NCBI GenBank assembly: GCA_947302065.1
Contig: CAMYUO010000147.1
Span: 1 to 5,673 of the forward strand
Source: an uncultured Clostridia bacterium
GTDB lineage: Bacteria; Bacillota; Clostridia; Oscillospirales; Ruminococcaceae
Direction of reading: 5' to 3'
Length of the DNA stretch: 5,673 bases
The translations under genes and the position numbers were made by a program. Shown here piece after piece: positions 1 through 5,673 of the stretch. The stretch's first letter is position 1; each line of letters begins with the position of its first letter. The notes under the pieces are model-generated. The model was given only the letters and a program-made list of their open reading frames with translations, searched no databases and was not told the origin of the DNA.

Positions 1-162
1 CTCTGCATTGAAATACTCGTAAAATCCCATTAACTGCAGACCCGGACGGTTGCAGTCGTTTTCCGTAACGGTTATGCTGTCGATCTTTTCGGGAGCATAT
101 ACCATCTCGCAGTTGAGCTGATCGACCATATCCTTGACCTTTACGCTGAATATCTCTGCCAT
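1..162 (-). CDS. hprK: HPr kinase/phosphorylase, N-terminal fragment (cut by window edge)
   Basis: HprK is a cytoplasmic bifunctional enzyme that phosphorylates and dephosphorylates HPr at Ser46. It sets carbon catabolite repression and PTS activity in Bacillota. Only the first 54 codons are present, and the reading frame runs off the left edge. What is visible is the non-catalytic N-terminal domain: it begins MAEIFSVKVKDMVDQL and contains the family signature TVTENDCNRPGLQLMGFYEY (residues about 32-51), matching the conserved NRPGLxLxGFxxYF segment of HprK. The Walker A loop and the catalytic C-terminal domain lie outside the window and cannot be checked. The ATG at 162 is preceded by AAAGGA (172-177) at about 9 bases. 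The upstream acidic gene ends at 197, so the gap is only 34 bases and hprK is probably the next cistron of the same operon. The family call is strong; catalytic competence is not testable here. Confidence 0.9.
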   Translation of the reverse strand, partial: MAEIFSVKVKDMVDQLNCEMVYAPEKIDSITVTENDCNRPGLQLMGFYEYFNAE

Positions 163-196
163 AGTTTTCTGTCCTTTCGTTTATATATTAAGTCAT

Positions 197-670
197 TTAT
201 TCGTCATCATCTGCCGGTTTAGGCTCGTTTTTCCAGAAGTCCTTAACGGTTATCTGAACTGAGTCAATAATATCAAAAAGTCTGTCTGTGCCGCAGTATT
301 CAAGCTCCTCTTCCTCGCCCAGCGTAACGCCGAAGCCGAGTGCATCGCTGTAAAAGCCGTCTGACTCTACCACAACGCCCGGATCCTGCTTATGCACCCA
401 TTGGAAAAGTCCCCAAGCCGTGTTGTTTTCAATGAAATTTTCGCCATCCATAGTGAGCTTTTGCACATCAAGGCATATTATGAAATCTACGCAGCCGCTT
501 TTATCGTAAGAAAACTGAAATTCATCATTGTAGTCATAGGTGACCTCATACGGATAGCCGTAAGGTGTCTCCCTGAGTTCCTGCAAGTCGTCAAAAAGCC
601 TGCGCACATCGTCCATATGCATACCGAGCTTTACATCTCCGACGCCCTCGCCTATCTTTATCTCATACAT
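197..670 (-). CDS. Unrecognised small acidic protein (157 aa)
   Basis: I do not recognise this protein. It is 157 residues long with no signal peptide, lipobox cysteine or membrane segment, so it is probably cytoplasmic. It is strongly acidic: I count 37 Asp/Glu against 12 Lys/Arg, with an EEEELE cluster at about 119-124 and a DDDE C-terminus. The N-terminus (IGEGVGDVKLGMHMDDVRRL, residues 6-25) has the pattern 'short strand, G-x-(I/V)-x-L-G-M, then a helix', seen at the start of various small uncharacterised and immunity-like proteins; that resemblance is only suggestive. The middle is rich in aromatic residues (YGYPYEVTYDY, about 37-47). The start at 670 is well supported: a perfect AAGGAG sits 7 bases upstream and overlaps the stop codon of the preceding PLP-enzyme gene. 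Spacing on both sides indicates co-transcription with that gene and hprK. Being a real gene is well supported; the function is unknown. Confidence 0.8.
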   Translation of the reverse strand: MYEIKIGEGVGDVKLGMHMDDVRRLFDDLQELRETPYGYPYEVTYDYNDEFQFSYDKSGCVDFIICLDVQKLTMDGENFIENNTAWGLFQWVHKQDPGVVVESDGFYSDALGFGVTLGEEEELEYCGTDRLFDIIDSVQITVKDFWKNEPKPADDDE

Positions 671-676
671 ACGATT

Positions 677-682
677 CTCCTT
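677..682 (-). promoter_or_regulatory. Shine-Dalgarno AAGGAG overlapping the upstream stop codon
   Basis: The AAGGAG of the acidic-protein gene shares two bases with the TAA stop (681-683) of the PLP-enzyme gene and lies 6 bases before the ATG at 670. It fixes that start codon and suggests that ribosomes ending on the PLP-enzyme gene can reinitiate on the next one. Confidence 0.75.
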
Positions 683-1952
683 ACAGTTTCAAAAGCCCGC
701 TTTTGCACATCTCATTTGCGGCAACGAGAATGCCCATTCTGCCGCTCGGGTAGGTAATACCGCCCTGCAGCCAGACTGCAAACGGTTCTCTTATCGGTGC
801 ATCAGCTGAAAGCTCGATAGATGCGCCCATAGTGAATGCGCCTGCTGCCATTATGACCTTGCTTTCATAGCCGGGCATATCCCATGCCTCGGGCGTTACA
901 AAGCTGTCAACCGGAGAGCCTTTCTGTATGCCTTTGCAGAATGCTGTGAGGTTCTGCTCGTTTTCAAGCAGGATAGATGCGATTATATCTGTTCTCGTTT
1001 CGCTGCTCTCGGGTAGAGTTTTAAAACCAAGTTTTTCAAAAAGTCTGCACGCAAATATCGAGGTTTTTACTGCGCTTGCGACCGTCTGCGGTGAGAGGAA
1101 AAATCCGAGCAGCATCTCTCTGTTCTGACCGAGAGTGCAGCCGACCTCTTTGCCCATTCCCACGCAGGTGAGCCTGTCGGCACATTTTTCAACAAGGTCT
1201 GCCCTGCCGCAGATATATCCGCCCGTGCTTGCGATACCGCCGCCGGGGTTTTTGATGAGCGAGCCGATGATGAGGTCTGCACCGACAGAAAGCGGTTCTT
1301 GTTTCTCAACGAACTCACCGTAGCAGTTATCGACCATAACGATTATATCGGGATTTGCAGCCTTTGCTGCCTGTGCTATCTTTCCGATGATATCAACGGT
1401 CAGTGAAGGGCGCAGCGAGTAGCCTCTTGAACGCTGGATATATGCGACCTTTGCTGTCTTTGCCTTTTGTGCGATAGTTTCAAGGTCGGGTGTCTGTTCA
1501 CCGATAAGGTCGACCTGCTCATACTTTACGCCGAAATCCATAAGCGAGCCTGAGCCTTTTTCGCCTGTCAGACCGATAACGCCCTCAAGTGTATCGTAAG
1601 GTCTGCCGACGCAGGAAAGCAGCGTGTCGCCCATGCGCAGAACGCCGAACAGTGCAGTTGACAAAGCGTGTGTGCCGTTTACGAAAGTATGGCGGACGAT
1701 GGCGTCCTCGCCGCCGAGAGCCTGTGCAAATACTTTATCGAGCGTATCTCTTCCGCAGTCGCCGTAGCCGTAGCCTGTTGTGCCTTTAAGGCAGCTTTCG
1801 CTGACACGGTTGTCGATAAATGCTTTGAGTACCTTTTCGCCGTTGTACTGCGCTATCTCATCGGTCTGTGCAAATATCTCCGAGCATTCGCTTTCAGCCT
1901 GCTTGGCAAGCGCAAGTATTCTTTCATCTATTTCAAACAAGTTTTCAGTCAT
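681..1952 (-). CDS. ynbB: PLP-dependent aluminium-resistance family protein (YnbB-like, methionine gamma-lyase related)
   Basis: This is a 423-residue fold-type I PLP enzyme of the 'aluminium resistance protein' family (Pfam Alum_res), related to Cys/Met metabolism lyases such as cystathionine beta-lyase and methionine gamma-lyase. The family's true substrate is poorly established, so a C-S lyase activity is inferred. Visible landmarks are a glycine-rich GTTGYGYGDCGRD near residues 57-69; the cofactor-ring region VRHTFVNGTHALSTAL (86-101); IVMVDNCYGEF (204-214), whose Asp208 should pair with the pyridine nitrogen; and DLIIGSLIKNPGGGIASTGG (226-245), whose Lys234 is the expected Schiff-base lysine. 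The C-terminal domain ends with the family-typical REPFAVWLQGGITYPSGRMG (388-407). Length matches the family. The ATG at 1952 has AAAGGAA at 1961-1967 and overlaps the stop of a small upstream ORF as ATGA. No sign of truncation. The gene symbol is by family similarity to Bacillus ynbB. Confidence 0.9.
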   Translation of the reverse strand: MTENLFEIDERILALAKQAESECSEIFAQTDEIAQYNGEKVLKAFIDNRVSESCLKGTTGYGYGDCGRDTLDKVFAQALGGEDAIVRHTFVNGTHALSTALFGVLRMGDTLLSCVGRPYDTLEGVIGLTGEKGSGSLMDFGVKYEQVDLIGEQTPDLETIAQKAKTAKVAYIQRSRGYSLRPSLTVDIIGKIAQAAKAANPDIIVMVDNCYGEFVEKQEPLSVGADLIIGSLIKNPGGGIASTGGYICGRADLVEKCADRLTCVGMGKEVGCTLGQNREMLLGFFLSPQTVASAVKTSIFACRLFEKLGFKTLPESSETRTDIIASILLENEQNLTAFCKGIQKGSPVDSFVTPEAWDMPGYESKVIMAAGAFTMGASIELSADAPIREPFAVWLQGGITYPSGRMGILVAANEMCKSGLLKL

Positions 1953-2065
1953 TTATTTTCTTCCTTTGATTTGTGATATTCTTCTCTTTCGATGCAGTAG
2001 CAGACCTCGCCTGTCGGCTGTTCACCTGCTCTTCTGAAACGCTCGACGGTATCAGTGATGTGCAT
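1949..2065 (-). CDS. Probable small ORF (38 aa), translationally coupled to the PLP-enzyme gene
   Basis: A 38-codon open frame lies in the otherwise empty gap upstream of the PLP enzyme. It starts MHITDTVERFRRAGE, contains GEVCYCIEREEY (about residues 19-30) with a C-x-C pair, and ends in a charged KSKEENK tail. Its TGA stop overlaps the ATG of the PLP-enzyme gene by the ATGA arrangement, and the coding-like mix of residues argues for a real peptide. A start is uncertain: the ATG at 2065 has no good Shine-Dalgarno (only AGGGTG about 15 bases upstream), while an in-frame GTG at 2083 would add six residues (MLVKSD). The frame is closed by a TGA shortly upstream, so it cannot be much longer. There is no signal peptide or membrane segment, and I recognise no family. 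It could be a functional micro-protein, a leader peptide that tunes translation of the next gene, or chance. Confidence 0.5.
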   Translation of the reverse strand: MHITDTVERFRRAGEQPTGEVCYCIEREEYHKSKEENK

Positions 2066-2135
2066 ATCGGATTTTACCAGCACCCTGCCCGACTTTGCGT
2101 TTCAAATGCCGAGGTTCCTGTATGCTGCATAATGT

Positions 2136-2495
2136 TTACCTCGCTGCGTGTTTGCCGCCCGGCAGTTTTCTTTCAACATGGACAGCAGCTGCGACTGCGG
2201 CAGCTATCTGCGCAGCAAGCGGCAGAAACTGCATGAGCATATCAGCCTTTTCGCTCATCATCGGCATAAGCACAAAAATGATGAACAGTGTCAGTGCAAA
2301 ACCAAATGCTCCAATCAGCAGCCAGAATGTGCCGCACTTATGGTTGGCATCGTGCCAGTTGACTACATTGAGCATCGCTTTGTGCGTTCTGAAGCCGACC
2401 GTTTCATTTATCGGCTTGTTGGCGGTGACTCTCATAACGATGCCGCCGAGCATCAGCGCAAACGAGATTATCATACTTAGAATTGTTAGGATCAT
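2136..2495 (-). CDS. SdpI/YhfL-family small integral membrane protein
   Basis: This 119-residue protein matches the SdpI family (the C-terminal domain of Bacillus subtilis SdpI, the immunity protein against the SdpC killing toxin, and short stand-alone relatives such as YhfL). Three hydrophobic segments are visible at about 2-21, 55-78 and 86-106. Between the first two is the diagnostic motif: VGFRTHKAMLNVVNW followed by HDANHKCG (about 33-55), corresponding to the family's G-(Y/F)-R-T-x-x-(S/A)-M ... W-x-x-A-N pattern. The C-terminus is short and basic. It should act in the cytoplasmic membrane; immunity function is inferred from the family only, since many stand-alone members are uncharacterised. 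The ATG at 2495 is supported by AAGGGGG (2504-2510) 8 bases upstream. The acetyltransferase gene ends 29 bases upstream, consistent with one operon. No SdpC-like toxin or SdpR-like repressor gene is in the window. Confidence 0.82.
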   Translation of the reverse strand: MILTILSMIISFALMLGGIVMRVTANKPINETVGFRTHKAMLNVVNWHDANHKCGTFWLLIGAFGFALTLFIIFVLMPMMSEKADMLMQFLPLAAQIAAAVAAAVHVERKLPGGKHAAR

Positions 2496-2524
2496 TGTGG
2501 TTTCCCCCTTGAGTTTTCTTTGTT

Positions 2525-3304
2525 CTACATATCTGTATATTTTCTTTCTAAAACTATATCAAGTCCGCATTTCTGAAAGCCTATCTCTTCATAATAGCTT
2601 ACACGGTGCGGACGGGCAAACAGCCTTACATCAAAGCCGTCTGCAGCGAGCTTTTCGCCTATCCAGTAAAGCAGCTTTCGCGCGTGATGCTTGCCTCGCT
2701 CTGCAGGCAGCGTGCCGACGTGACCGATGAGCGCCACCCTGTCGATGATATACTGCACGGTGGCTGTTGTGCAGCCGTCGAGGATAAAGCTCTGGGCAAG
2801 TCCTCTGCGGACTCTGTGCGATGTATCTGTCAGCCACAGCCCGTGGTTGTTCTTTATTGCCGGAAAGCACTCGGCAAGTATCGCAAAGACGTCATCGAGC
2901 TTCGGGAGCTCCTGCACGTCAAGCTCGGGTATCTCGCTTTTTGCAGCAAAGGCAAACTCGGTTCGCTTGTCGCCGACATACTCTATCTGGCACATTCTTT
3001 CGAGTGCGCTTGCATACTGCACAGGGAACTCAACCGAAAACGGCTTGTTCATCACGATGAAAGATGCGATCTCGGAGAGCGTGTCCTCATCAAAGGTGAT
3101 ACCGTCGAATGATGAAACCATCATCGAGGAGTTGAACACGCAGATGATGCCGAGGTGCTCATCATAGTCATCGACAGCAAAAAAGCGGCAGAACTCGTAT
3201 TTTGTGTTGTAGGCGAGAAAGTGCGATTTTATGCGCCGTGTGTAGTTGTTAGGCGTTAGCTTTTCAAGCGTTTGCAGCGAAAGCTGTGACAACTGGTAGA
3301 TCAT
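2525..3304 (-). CDS. GNAT-family N-acetyltransferase (259 aa)
   Basis: A predicted cytoplasmic acetyl-CoA-dependent acetyltransferase; the acceptor substrate is unknown. The C-terminal half (about 150-255) is a recognisable GNAT domain: strand ATVQYIIDRVALIGHVGTLP (181-200), then the acetyl-CoA pyrophosphate loop and helix ERGKHHARKLLYWIGEKLAA (202-221), equivalent to the R/Q-x-x-G-x-G/A motif A with the second glycine position occupied by His/Ala; then a DVRLFARP strand and YYEEIGFQKCG (237-247), the classic motif B ending. The N-terminal half (about 1-125) has strand-rich stretches such as FFAVDDYDEHLGIICVFN (41-58) and may be a degenerate second GNAT-like lobe, as in two-domain relatives; that is inferred. 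The ATG at 3304 overlaps the stop of the upstream M42 gene as ATGA, with AGGA (3315-3318) about 10 bases upstream, so translation is likely coupled. The family is secure, the function open. Confidence 0.85.
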   Translation of the reverse strand: MIYQLSQLSLQTLEKLTPNNYTRRIKSHFLAYNTKYEFCRFFAVDDYDEHLGIICVFNSSMMVSSFDGITFDEDTLSEIASFIVMNKPFSVEFPVQYASALERMCQIEYVGDKRTEFAFAAKSEIPELDVQELPKLDDVFAILAECFPAIKNNHGLWLTDTSHRVRRGLAQSFILDGCTTATVQYIIDRVALIGHVGTLPAERGKHHARKLLYWIGEKLAADGFDVRLFARPHRVSYYEEIGFQKCGLDIVLERKYTDM

Positions 3305-4323
3305 TGGTCGTAATTCCTGTTCACAAGTAGTTTTACAAGGTCATATGCGCTTTGCATATCCGCTTGGTTTATCACGCAGCTCGGTGAATGAAGATATCTA
3401 CACGGCAGTGATATCGCTGCGGTCTTTGCGCCGCCTTTTGCAAGGTGGATAGCGCCTGCATCGTTGCCGCCTGCGATAACGGATTTTGTCTGCACGGCGA
3501 TGCTGTTTTTCTTTGCGGTGTCAAAGGCGAGCCGATAGAGGTCTTTATCGTAAATGGTGTGTCTGTCCATATATGAAACGACAGCACCTTTGCCGAGCAG
3601 GCAGACCTTTTTGTCGTCGCTGACCTCGGGGATATCGGAAGCTGTGGTGGACTCGAGCACAAATGCGATGTCGGGTCCGACGGTATAGCTTGCGGCTGTT
3701 GCACCACGCAGACCAATCTCTTCCTGAACGACAAAAGTGAAATAGGTGTCATAGTCAACTCCGTCTTCGATAAGCTTTATCATTATTGCGCAGCCTGCTC
3801 TGTCGTCGATAGCTTTGCATTTTATAAAGCCGTCACCGAAGCGTACAAAGTCGCTTGTGAAGTTCACACTGTCGCCCTGACTGACAAGCTTTTCAGCCTG
3901 TTCCCTGCTTCCATAGCCGATGTCAATAACGAGCTTATCGAACGGTACAGTTTTGTTTCTGTCGCTCTTGGGCACGTTGTGTATCGCAGCTGATGCGATA
4001 ACGCCGAGCGTCTTGTTCCTGCCGACAGTGACACGCTTACCGTAAACGACCTTCGGGTCAACACCGCCGACGCAGTCAAAATTCAGCGTGCCGTCGGAAT
4101 TTATATAGGTAACGATAAGTCCTACCTCGTCCATATGGGCGCTGACGAGGACTTTCTTTTTGCGCTCGCTTTTGCCCTTGCACAATGCGATGATATTGCC
4201 GAGGTTATCAACTGTTATCTCGGCTTTATCCTTTATGCGTGAGATGATGTATTCTCTGACAGCTGACTCGTCGCCCGAGATGCCGTCGATAGTGCAGAGC
4301 TTTTCAAGTGTTTGTATCATCAT
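3301..4323 (-). CDS. M42-family metallo-aminopeptidase, second tandem copy
   Basis: A cytoplasmic dinuclear-metal aminopeptidase of the M42 (FrvX/TET/glutamyl-aminopeptidase-like) family, which trims short peptides and normally forms a tetrahedral dodecamer. The start used here gives 340 residues, near the usual length. With that numbering the ligands are His63 in VSAHMDEVG, the bridging Asp173 in CKAIDDRAG, the catalytic base and metal ligand Glu201-Glu202 in VVQEEIGLRGA, and His312 in CRYLHSPS. The fifth ligand position reads FVLESTTASD, with Glu224 where the neighbour paralogue has Asp; both residues can bind metal and Glu occurs in some M42 members. The start is ambiguous among GTG 4329, ATG 4323 and ATG 4320. 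I chose 4323 because it makes an ATGA overlap with the upstream stop; GGCAGG (4329-4334) would also suit 4320, and the GTG is too close to that site. It overlaps the acetyltransferase start by 4 bases. Confidence 0.93.
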   Translation of the reverse strand: MMIQTLEKLCTIDGISGDESAVREYIISRIKDKAEITVDNLGNIIALCKGKSERKKKVLVSAHMDEVGLIVTYINSDGTLNFDCVGGVDPKVVYGKRVTVGRNKTLGVIASAAIHNVPKSDRNKTVPFDKLVIDIGYGSREQAEKLVSQGDSVNFTSDFVRFGDGFIKCKAIDDRAGCAIMIKLIEDGVDYDTYFTFVVQEEIGLRGATAASYTVGPDIAFVLESTTASDIPEVSDDKKVCLLGKGAVVSYMDRHTIYDKDLYRLAFDTAKKNSIAVQTKSVIAGGNDAGAIHLAKGGAKTAAISLPCRYLHSPSCVINQADMQSAYDLVKLLVNRNYDQ

Positions 4324-5333
4324 CCACACCTGCCTTTTGCAAATTCAGCGATAAGCTGAGCTGTATATTCAACATCACGCAGGTCGATGACCTCTACAGG
4401 CGTATGCATATACCGCAGAGGTATCGACAGGGTAACTGTCTTTACACCAGACTTTGAAATGCTTATCTTATCGGCATCTGTGCCTGTTGTGCCGGGCATG
4501 ACCTCAAGCTGATAAGGTATGTCGGCGGTCTTTGCAGCGGTGATAAAAGCATCCGAAAGCTCTCTTGAAAGGCTCGGTGAAACGCCTATCATCACACCTG
4601 CGCCGAGCTGACCTGTTGAGTCGTCACTTTCAAAGTGGGTCTTGCCGAATGTGACATCAACGGCGGCTGCAAGGTCGGGTGAAAGCTTATAAGCGCCTGT
4701 TTTTGCGCCACGCTCGCCCGTTTCCTCCTGTGCTGAAAACAGCACGCAGAGGTTATATTTCGTATTCTCGTTTCTGAGTTTATCAAGCGCAAGCAGTATT
4801 GCGGCAACACCGCATCTGTCGTCGAGCGCTTTTGATGTGACAAGGTGATCCTGCATAAGCTCGAGCTTGTTCTCGACAAGCACTCTGTCACCAAGTGAGA
4901 CGATGCTCTCAGCTTTTTCCTTGCTCATGCCGATATCGACATAGTAGCTGCCCGAGCCGCTGCTCTCGCCGTCTTTTTGCAGATGCGGCGGTATAGAGGT
5001 AACGATGCCTGTGATCTTTTCTTTTCCGCAGACGGTGACCTGTGCTGATGTGAGCACTCTTTCATCACTGCCGCCGCAGGCTGATATTTTAAGAAAGCCT
5101 TCATCTGTGATATATGTGACGATAAAGCCTATCTCATCAATATGCGCTTCGAGCATAAATGTCGGCTTGTTCTCATCGGGCGTGCCGACGATGCCGTAGA
5201 CATTGCCGAAATGGTCTGTTGTCACATCGGCATAGCTTTTCAGGTACTCGGCGGCTTTTGCAGATGCGGCAGACTCATCACCCGAGACACCGCTGACCGA
5301 GCAAAGCTCTCCGAGCGTTTTCAAAAGTTCCAT
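4320..5333 (-). CDS. M42-family metallo-aminopeptidase, first tandem copy
   Basis: A 337-residue M42 aminopeptidase, probably cytoplasmic and oligomeric, acting in peptide turnover. It begins MELLKTLGELCSVSGVSGDE, the family-typical opening shared with its downstream neighbour. All expected active-site residues are visible: His64 and Asp66 in EAHIDEIGF, bridging Asp171 in KALDDRCG, Glu203-Glu204 in SAQEETGERGA, Asp226 in AAAVDVTFG, and His310 in PLRYMHTP. The region about 88-120 is the inserted PDZ-like dimerisation domain. The open frame continues upstream to 5456, but that extension lies inside murD in another frame and has no support; the ATG at 5333 has a perfect AAGGAG 7 bases upstream. 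The gap to murD is 10 bases, and the stop overlaps the next M42 start, so the two peptidases should be made together. The specific substrate (glutamyl, neutral or other N-terminal residue) cannot be told. Confidence 0.94.
   Translation of the reverse strand: MELLKTLGELCSVSGVSGDESAASAKAAEYLKSYADVTTDHFGNVYGIVGTPDENKPTFMLEAHIDEIGFIVTYITDEGFLKISACGGSDERVLTSAQVTVCGKEKITGIVTSIPPHLQKDGESSGSGSYYVDIGMSKEKAESIVSLGDRVLVENKLELMQDHLVTSKALDDRCGVAAILLALDKLRNENTKYNLCVLFSAQEETGERGAKTGAYKLSPDLAAAVDVTFGKTHFESDDSTGQLGAGVMIGVSPSLSRELSDAFITAAKTADIPYQLEVMPGTTGTDADKISISKSGVKTVTLSIPLRYMHTPVEVIDLRDVEYTAQLIAEFAKGRCG
4329..4334 (-). promoter_or_regulatory. Shine-Dalgarno-like GGCAGG inside the end of the first M42 gene
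   Basis: GGCAGG lies within the last codons of the first M42 gene. It sits 5 bases from the ATG at 4323 and 8 bases from the ATG at 4320, but abuts the GTG at 4329. It therefore disfavours the GTG as the start of the second M42 gene. Confidence 0.5.
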
Positions 5334-5339
5334 TATGTT

Positions 5340-5345
5340 CTCCTT
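5340..5345 (-). promoter_or_regulatory. Shine-Dalgarno AAGGAG overlapping the murD stop codon
   Basis: A perfect AAGGAG shares bases with the TAA of murD (5344-5346) and stands 6 bases before the ATG at 5333. It fixes the start of the first M42 gene and rejects the longer frame, and it suggests coupled translation from murD. Confidence 0.8.
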
Positions 5346-5673
5346 AAAGCTCGTTGACAAGCTGTTTGAAATGTCTTCCTCTGTCCTCGAACATTCTGTA
5401 CATATCAAAGCTTGCGCACGCAGGTGACAGAGAAACGATATCTCCCTCAACCGCATAATGGTGAGCTATCTCGACAGCCTCAGCCATATCTGCAACTCTG
5501 ACGATGCGGATATTGTTCGGGTCATACTTCTCTGATGCTTTGACAGCATCTTCTATCTTCTGTGCGGTCTCGCCCATGAGAATGAGCACCTTGACCTTTT
5601 CGCAGAGGGCATCTGCCATTGGTGCAAAGGATATGCCCTTATCCGAGCCGCCCTGTATCATTATCTGTTTCTG
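5344..5673 (-). CDS. murD: UDP-N-acetylmuramoyl-L-alanine--D-glutamate ligase, C-terminal fragment (cut by window edge)
   Basis: MurD is the cytoplasmic ATP-dependent Mur ligase that adds D-glutamate to UDP-MurNAc-L-Ala in peptidoglycan precursor synthesis. Only the last 109 residues are present, and the frame is open to the right edge. They form the C-terminal Rossmann-like domain 3. The recognisable landmarks are IQGGSDKGISFAPMADAL (the MurD GGxDKG-x-D/S-F-x-x-L segment), VKVLILMGETAQKIEDAV, and GDIVSLSPACASFDMYRMFE followed by RGRHFKQLV, which is the characteristic MurD SPAxAS-x-D-x-F-x-x-x-E-x-RG-x-x-F signature. The ATP-binding P-loop and central domain are outside the window. An ATG at 5661 exists but is internal; the coding similarity continues upstream of it (QKQI). 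Murein genes often head long operons, and the tight junction with the M42 gene suggests that here. Confidence 0.95.
   Translation of the reverse strand, partial: QKQIMIQGGSDKGISFAPMADALCEKVKVLILMGETAQKIEDAVKASEKYDPNNIRIVRVADMAEAVEIAHHYAVEGDIVSLSPACASFDMYRMFEDRGRHFKQLVNEL

Noticed and set aside
392..757. Plus-strand open frame opposite the acidic-protein gene
   Set aside because: Considered because the acidic gene is itself unrecognised, but the minus-strand gene has a perfect AAGGAG and operon spacing, and the plus-strand frame has neither.
1668..1976. Plus-strand open frame opposite the N-terminus of the PLP enzyme
   Set aside because: Antisense shadow of a well-conserved coding region; no Shine-Dalgarno and no recognisable domain.
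2074..2130. 18-codon minus-strand ORF starting MQHTGTSAF right after the SdpI-like gene
   Set aside because: Very short, no adequate ribosome binding site, and it ends without relation to the next gene.
2121..2131. Short perfect inverted repeat TATGC-T-GCATA after the SdpI-like gene, considered as a terminator or operator
   Set aside because: Five-base arms with a one-base centre cannot form a stable hairpin and no T-tract follows; likely chance.
2095..2730. Long plus-strand open frame (211 codons) opposite the SdpI-like and GNAT genes
   Set aside because: It lies antisense to two genes with clear family motifs and good ribosome binding sites; its translation is low-complexity in places and resembles no family.
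4324..4329. GTG start at 4329 for the second M42 peptidase
   Set aside because: The only Shine-Dalgarno candidate abuts this codon, whereas ATG codons at 4323 and 4320 have workable spacing and overlap the upstream stop.
5334..5456. 41-codon N-terminal extension of the first M42 peptidase
   Set aside because: It overlaps the end of murD in another frame, and the family-typical N-terminus begins at the ATG at 5333 directly after AAGGAG.

Overview
The window looks like a chromosomal stretch from a Bacillota (Firmicutes) anaerobe, probably a Ruminococcus-like member of the Clostridia. That is inferred from the gene content (HPr kinase/phosphorylase, a YnbB-type aluminium-resistance PLP enzyme, tandem M42 peptidases, an SdpI-family protein), the strong AAGGAG-type ribosome binding sites and the moderate base composition. 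No species can be named from sequence alone.

Every supported gene lies on the minus strand, so transcription runs from high to low coordinates. In that order they are: the C-terminal end of murD (cut by the right edge); two tandem M42 metallo-aminopeptidase paralogues; a GNAT-family acetyltransferase; a small three-helix SdpI-family membrane protein; a probable 38-codon small ORF; a PLP-dependent aluminium-resistance / methionine gamma-lyase-like protein; an unrecognised strongly acidic protein; and the N-terminus of hprK (cut by the left edge). Intergenic gaps are about 10 to 35 bases. Three junctions are ATGA overlaps, and at two others the Shine-Dalgarno of the next gene overlaps the stop codon of the previous one. 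This is the layout of one polycistronic, translationally coupled operon.

The only longer gap (1953-2135, between the SdpI-like gene and the PLP enzyme) is largely filled by the small ORF. It also holds a possible extended -10 promoter element. No rho-independent terminator, tRNA, rRNA, CRISPR array, insertion sequence or long repeat was seen anywhere in the window.

Functionally the run links peptidoglycan precursor synthesis (MurD) and carbon-catabolite signalling (HprK) with peptide turnover (two M42 enzymes), sulfur amino acid or PLP chemistry (YnbB-like), acetylation (GNAT) and envelope protection (SdpI-like). These are mostly housekeeping families. The less ordinary points are the coupled small ORF, the divergent tandem M42 pair, the orphan SdpI-type gene and the acidic protein of unknown function placed just before hprK.
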